DNA from: an uncultured Fastidiosipila sp.
GTDB lineage: Bacteria; Bacillota; Clostridia; Saccharofermentanales; Fastidiosipilaceae
DNA: 6,655 bases
Assembly: GCA_938014865.1 (NCBI GenBank)
Contig: CALLQJ010000296.1
Span: 1 to 6,655, forward strand
Direction of reading: 5' to 3'
The first letter of the stretch is position 1; each line of letters begins with the position of its first letter. Both the position numbers and the translations under genes were made by a program. Positions 5,070 to 6,655 of the stretch are shown here, one piece after another. The notes under the pieces were generated by a model. That model was not told the origin of the DNA and made no database searches. It was given only the letters and a program-made list of their open reading frames with translations.

Positions 5070-5101
5070 ATTGGTTCTGCGTTGCACACAGAATATAATC
5101 T
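5061..5101. promoter_or_regulatory. Inverted repeat spanning the toxin-antitoxin promoter
   Basis: AGATTATA (5061-5068) and TATAATCT (5094-5101) are perfect reverse complements 25 bp apart, and the right arm contains the -10. Type II antitoxins of the RelB/DinJ kind repress their own promoters through such sites. The wide spacing means it may instead be chance. Confidence 0.4.
5071..5099 (+). promoter_or_regulatory. Promoter of the toxin-antitoxin operon
   Basis: A consensus -10 TATAAT (5094-5099) follows a weak -35 TTGGTT (5071-5076) at a 17-bp spacing. The leader to the ATG is short, about 20 bases, and contains the AGGAGGTGA ribosome binding site at 5112-5120. Confidence 0.65.
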
Positions 5102-5125
5102 TCGCAAGAACAGGAGGTGAACATC

Positions 5126-5401
5126 ATGGCCGAAACAACAAATTTCAGTGTGCGCATAGACAAGCAGTTGAAACAGGAGAGTGAGGCTCTGTTCCGGGAT
5201 CTTGGCATGAATTTGACAACTGCTATCAATGTTTTTTTGCGCCGGGCGATTCGGGCAGGTGGCTTTCCTTTTGAGATTAAGCAGGATCAGCCCAATAAAG
5301 AAACCTTGCCGGCACTGCTTGAATCAGAGCAGTTGCTCCGTGATCCCAAGACTAAACGATACGCCAATGTGGAAGAAGCACTTAAGGAGCTCAAGAGATG
5401 A
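5126..5401 (+). CDS. RelB/DinJ family antitoxin
   Basis: A 91-residue protein. Residues 5-45 are a ribbon-helix-helix DNA-binding domain (TTNFSVRIDKQLKQESEALF, then LGMNLTTAINVFLRRAI), followed by the family-typical GGFPFEI. The C-terminal part, rich in charged residues, should wrap around and neutralise the toxin. The start is ATG 5126 and not the in-frame GTG at 5117, because that GTG lies inside the AGGAGGTGA ribosome binding site (5112-5120), which is ideally spaced for 5126. The stop overlaps the toxin start (ATGA at 5398-5401), giving tight coupling. It should repress its own promoter at 5071-5099 with the toxin as co-repressor, as known for the family. The gene looks intact. Confidence 0.92.
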   Translation: MAETTNFSVRIDKQLKQESEALFRDLGMNLTTAINVFLRRAIRAGGFPFEIKQDQPNKETLPALLESEQLLRDPKTKRYANVEEALKELKR

Positions 5402-5679
5402 AGCTTGATATTGTTGGGACATCCCGCTTCAAAAAAGATTATAAGCTCGCTGTGAAGCGGGATCTTTCCATTGAGCTTTTCGATAATATCATCCGCATCT
5501 TAGCAGCCGGTAAGCCTTTACCCGAGCAAAACAGAGACCATCAGTTAAGCGGAAATTGGCGAGGACATCGTGAATGCCATATTCAGCCCGACCGGCTGCT
5601 GGTTTATAAGATCGACCGGGGCGCACTTGTCCTGGCCCTTGCCAGAACCGGCAGTCATGCCGATCTTCTCGATATGTAA
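5398..5679 (+). CDS. YafQ-type mRNA interferase toxin (RelE superfamily)
   Basis: A 93-residue protein with the RelE fold pattern: an N-terminal strand, a helical hairpin (FKKDYKLAVKRDLSIELFDN) and a C-terminal sheet. Family members cleave translated mRNA in the ribosomal A site. The YafQ active-site pattern is present: RDHQLSGNWRGHRECHIQPD with H48, H61 and D65, and H87 in ARTGSHADL. By eye these line up with H50, H63, D67 and H87 of E. coli YafQ. The terminal Phe91 of E. coli YafQ is Leu here (HADLLDM), which could alter activity. AAGGAG at 5384-5389 is 8 bases upstream of the start, inside the antitoxin gene. It forms a complete type II operon with its antitoxin. Confidence 0.93.
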   Translation: MKLDIVGTSRFKKDYKLAVKRDLSIELFDNIIRILAAGKPLPEQNRDHQLSGNWRGHRECHIQPDRLLVYKIDRGALVLALARTGSHADLLDM

Positions 5680-5711
5680 AACGAATAAGCAAAAACGAAC
5701 AAGCTAAGGTC

Positions 5712-5732
5712 GACTGATCATCGGTCTTTTTT
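5712..5732 (+). terminator. Probable intrinsic terminator of the toxin-antitoxin operon
   Basis: GACTG (5712-5716) pairs with CGGTC (5722-5726), with one G-U pair, around the loop ATCAT, and T6 follows directly (5727-5732). It lies about 30 bases after the toxin stop. Confidence 0.6.
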
Positions 5733-6012
5733 CATACCTGGAAGTGAGGTGATGCCTTCCGCTCCACCTCTGCCGCTATATGGACGAGAGAAGAAGCGTA
5801 ACCCGAGCTATCCACTCTATGCGCTCCCCCATAATGCGCCATTCATTACAGGGTCAAATGCCTTTTTACCGATTTGGGATTTTGTTGCCTTGTTTACCGG
5901 CAGATTTATTGAAGTAACGGCATTTCCGGCGCAAAGGCTTGCTGTAAATAGATTTCTGTTAGAATTAATAGTAAATATTGATGAAATAGATTGAATCTGC
6001 AGGAAGGTTTAT
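5733..6012. other. Stretch without a convincing gene, between the toxin-antitoxin operon and hsdM
   Basis: Together with the terminator region, about 330 bases separate the toxin stop from hsdM. An 81-codon plus-strand frame starting at GTG 5749 (or ATG 5752) and ending at 5994 is preceded by a purine-rich GAAGTGAGG. Its product, with a proline-rich start and no domain I recognise, does not look like a known protein, and I treat it as probable non-coding DNA or a relic. Base composition shifts here from mixed to AT-rich toward hsdM. Confidence 0.4.
5939..5965 (+). promoter_or_regulatory. Candidate promoter of hsdM
   Basis: TAGAAT (5960-5965) matches the -10 consensus at five of six positions, with TTGCTG (5939-5944) as a possible -35 at a short 15-bp spacing. 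It would give a leader of about 40 bases. AGGAAGG at 6001-6007 is the ribosome binding site, 5 bases before the ATG. Confidence 0.3.
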
Positions 6013-6655
6013 ATGGCAAATAATAATTCGGCTTCTATTGGTTTTGAAGAAAAAATATGGGCTGCCGCCGATATTTTGCGTGGCAATATGGATGCTTCAG
6101 AATATAAGCATGTGATCCTTGGGCTTATATTTTTAAAGTATATCTCAGATAAATTTGAAGAGAGATATCAAGAACTCCTTGATAATGATGACGATATTGA
6201 GGATAAGGATGCCTATACTGAAGTTAATGTCTTCTTTGTTCCGCCCACGGCACGTTGGAATACAATTGCAGCAGCATCAAAAACGGAAGAAATCGGTAAA
6301 GTTATTGATAATGCAATGAGAGAAATTGAGAATAAAAACACTATGCTCAAGAATGTTCTTCCGAAAAATTTTGCCAGACCTGAGCTTGATAAAAAAAGAC
6401 TTGGAGAAGTTGTTGATCTGTTTACGAATATAAAAATGGCAGATCATAGTAGCGAGAAAGATATTCTGGGAAGAACCTATGAATATTGCCTCAATCGTTT
6501 TGCCGAGCAAGAAGGAAAACGAGCAGGTGAATTTTTTACGCCTACGTGTCTTGTTAAAACTTTGGTTGAGATTCTGCAGCCATACAGCGGACGCGTTTAT
6601 GACCCCTGCTGCGGCTCAGGAGGAATGTTTGTCCAGTCGCAGAAATTCATTGAAA
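6013..6655 (+). CDS. hsdM: Type I restriction-modification DNA methyltransferase subunit, 3' end cut by the window
   Basis: The open frame gives 214 residues and runs off the window. Residues 9-145 match the helical HsdM N-terminal domain, starting GFEEKIWAAADILRGNMDAS and followed by EYKHVILGLIFLKYISDKFE, a very characteristic opening. The conserved EFFTP is at 173-177. The S-adenosylmethionine-binding motif DPCCGSGGMF is at 197-206 (family consensus DPxCGSGG). The NPPF catalytic motif and the rest (about 300 residues in typical family members) lie beyond the end. HsdM transfers methyl groups to adenine N6 at the site chosen by HsdS, and with HsdR cleaves unmodified DNA; hsdS and hsdR would be expected next. 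AGGAAGG at 6001-6007 supports the ATG at 6013. The gene is AT-rich compared with blaR1, consistent with horizontal acquisition. Confidence 0.95.
   Translation, partial: MANNNSASIGFEEKIWAAADILRGNMDASEYKHVILGLIFLKYISDKFEERYQELLDNDDDIEDKDAYTEVNVFFVPPTARWNTIAAASKTEEIGKVIDNAMREIENKNTMLKNVLPKNFARPELDKKRLGEVVDLFTNIKMADHSSEKDILGRTYEYCLNRFAEQEGKRAGEFFTPTCLVKTLVEILQPYSGRVYDPCCGSGGMFVQSQKFIE

Noticed and set aside
5117..5125. GTG at 5117 as the antitoxin start
   Set aside because: It lies inside the AGGAGGTGA ribosome binding site; ATG 5126 is correctly spaced and begins the family-typical N-terminus.
6277..6510. 77-codon minus-strand open frame
   Set aside because: Antisense to hsdM, whose plus-strand frame carries conserved methyltransferase motifs.

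Overview
The window looks like a chromosomal accessory region of a Gram-positive anaerobe, most likely an uncultured member of the Clostridia. That placement is inferred from gene types only: a DUF2975/YozG-like pair, a bacteriocin-type ABC exporter remnant, a BlaI/BlaR1 pair with a non-penicillin-binding sensor end, a clostridial-style IS30 transposase remnant, and strong AGGAGG-type ribosome binding sites. The first 49 bases are not genomic. They are the end of an Illumina P7 adapter with its index and the TruSeq read-2 primer, so this is a raw contig end from a draft assembly.

Layout. 50-163 holds the tail of an unidentified gene. 377-1101 is a two-gene unit: a four-helix DUF2975 membrane protein and a small Cro/CI-type repressor, with a promoter and a perfect inverted repeat upstream. 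1157-1997 is a wrecked ABC exporter. Its permease is frameshifted at an A6 run, then joined by a deletion to the last third of its ATPase. 2020-2076 is a promoter with two tandem dyads. It drives blaI (2101-2475) and blaR1 (2468-4237), whose frames overlap. The BlaR1-like protein has the M56 zinc-protease core, but an unfamiliar extracellular C-terminal region replaces the penicillin-binding sensor.

4238-5069 is a scrapyard: a strong hairpin, a near-palindrome, a second perfect hairpin, an IS30-family transposase remnant that has lost catalytic residues and carries a stop, and the last ~45 codons of a phage terminase large subunit. 5126-5679 is an intact RelB/DinJ-YafQ type II toxin-antitoxin operon with its own promoter and a candidate operator, followed by a probable terminator. 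After about 330 bases with no convincing gene, 6013-6655 is the first 214 codons of a type I restriction-modification methyltransferase (HsdM), cut by the window end. It is visibly more AT-rich than blaR1.

Together the region reads as a patch where mobile DNA has landed and decayed, and where selfish or defence modules (toxin-antitoxin, type I restriction) persist next to a proteolytic signalling pair. I see no wholly new system. The best candidate for something undescribed is the BlaI/BlaR1 pair: what its swapped sensor detects and which genes it controls cannot be read from this window.
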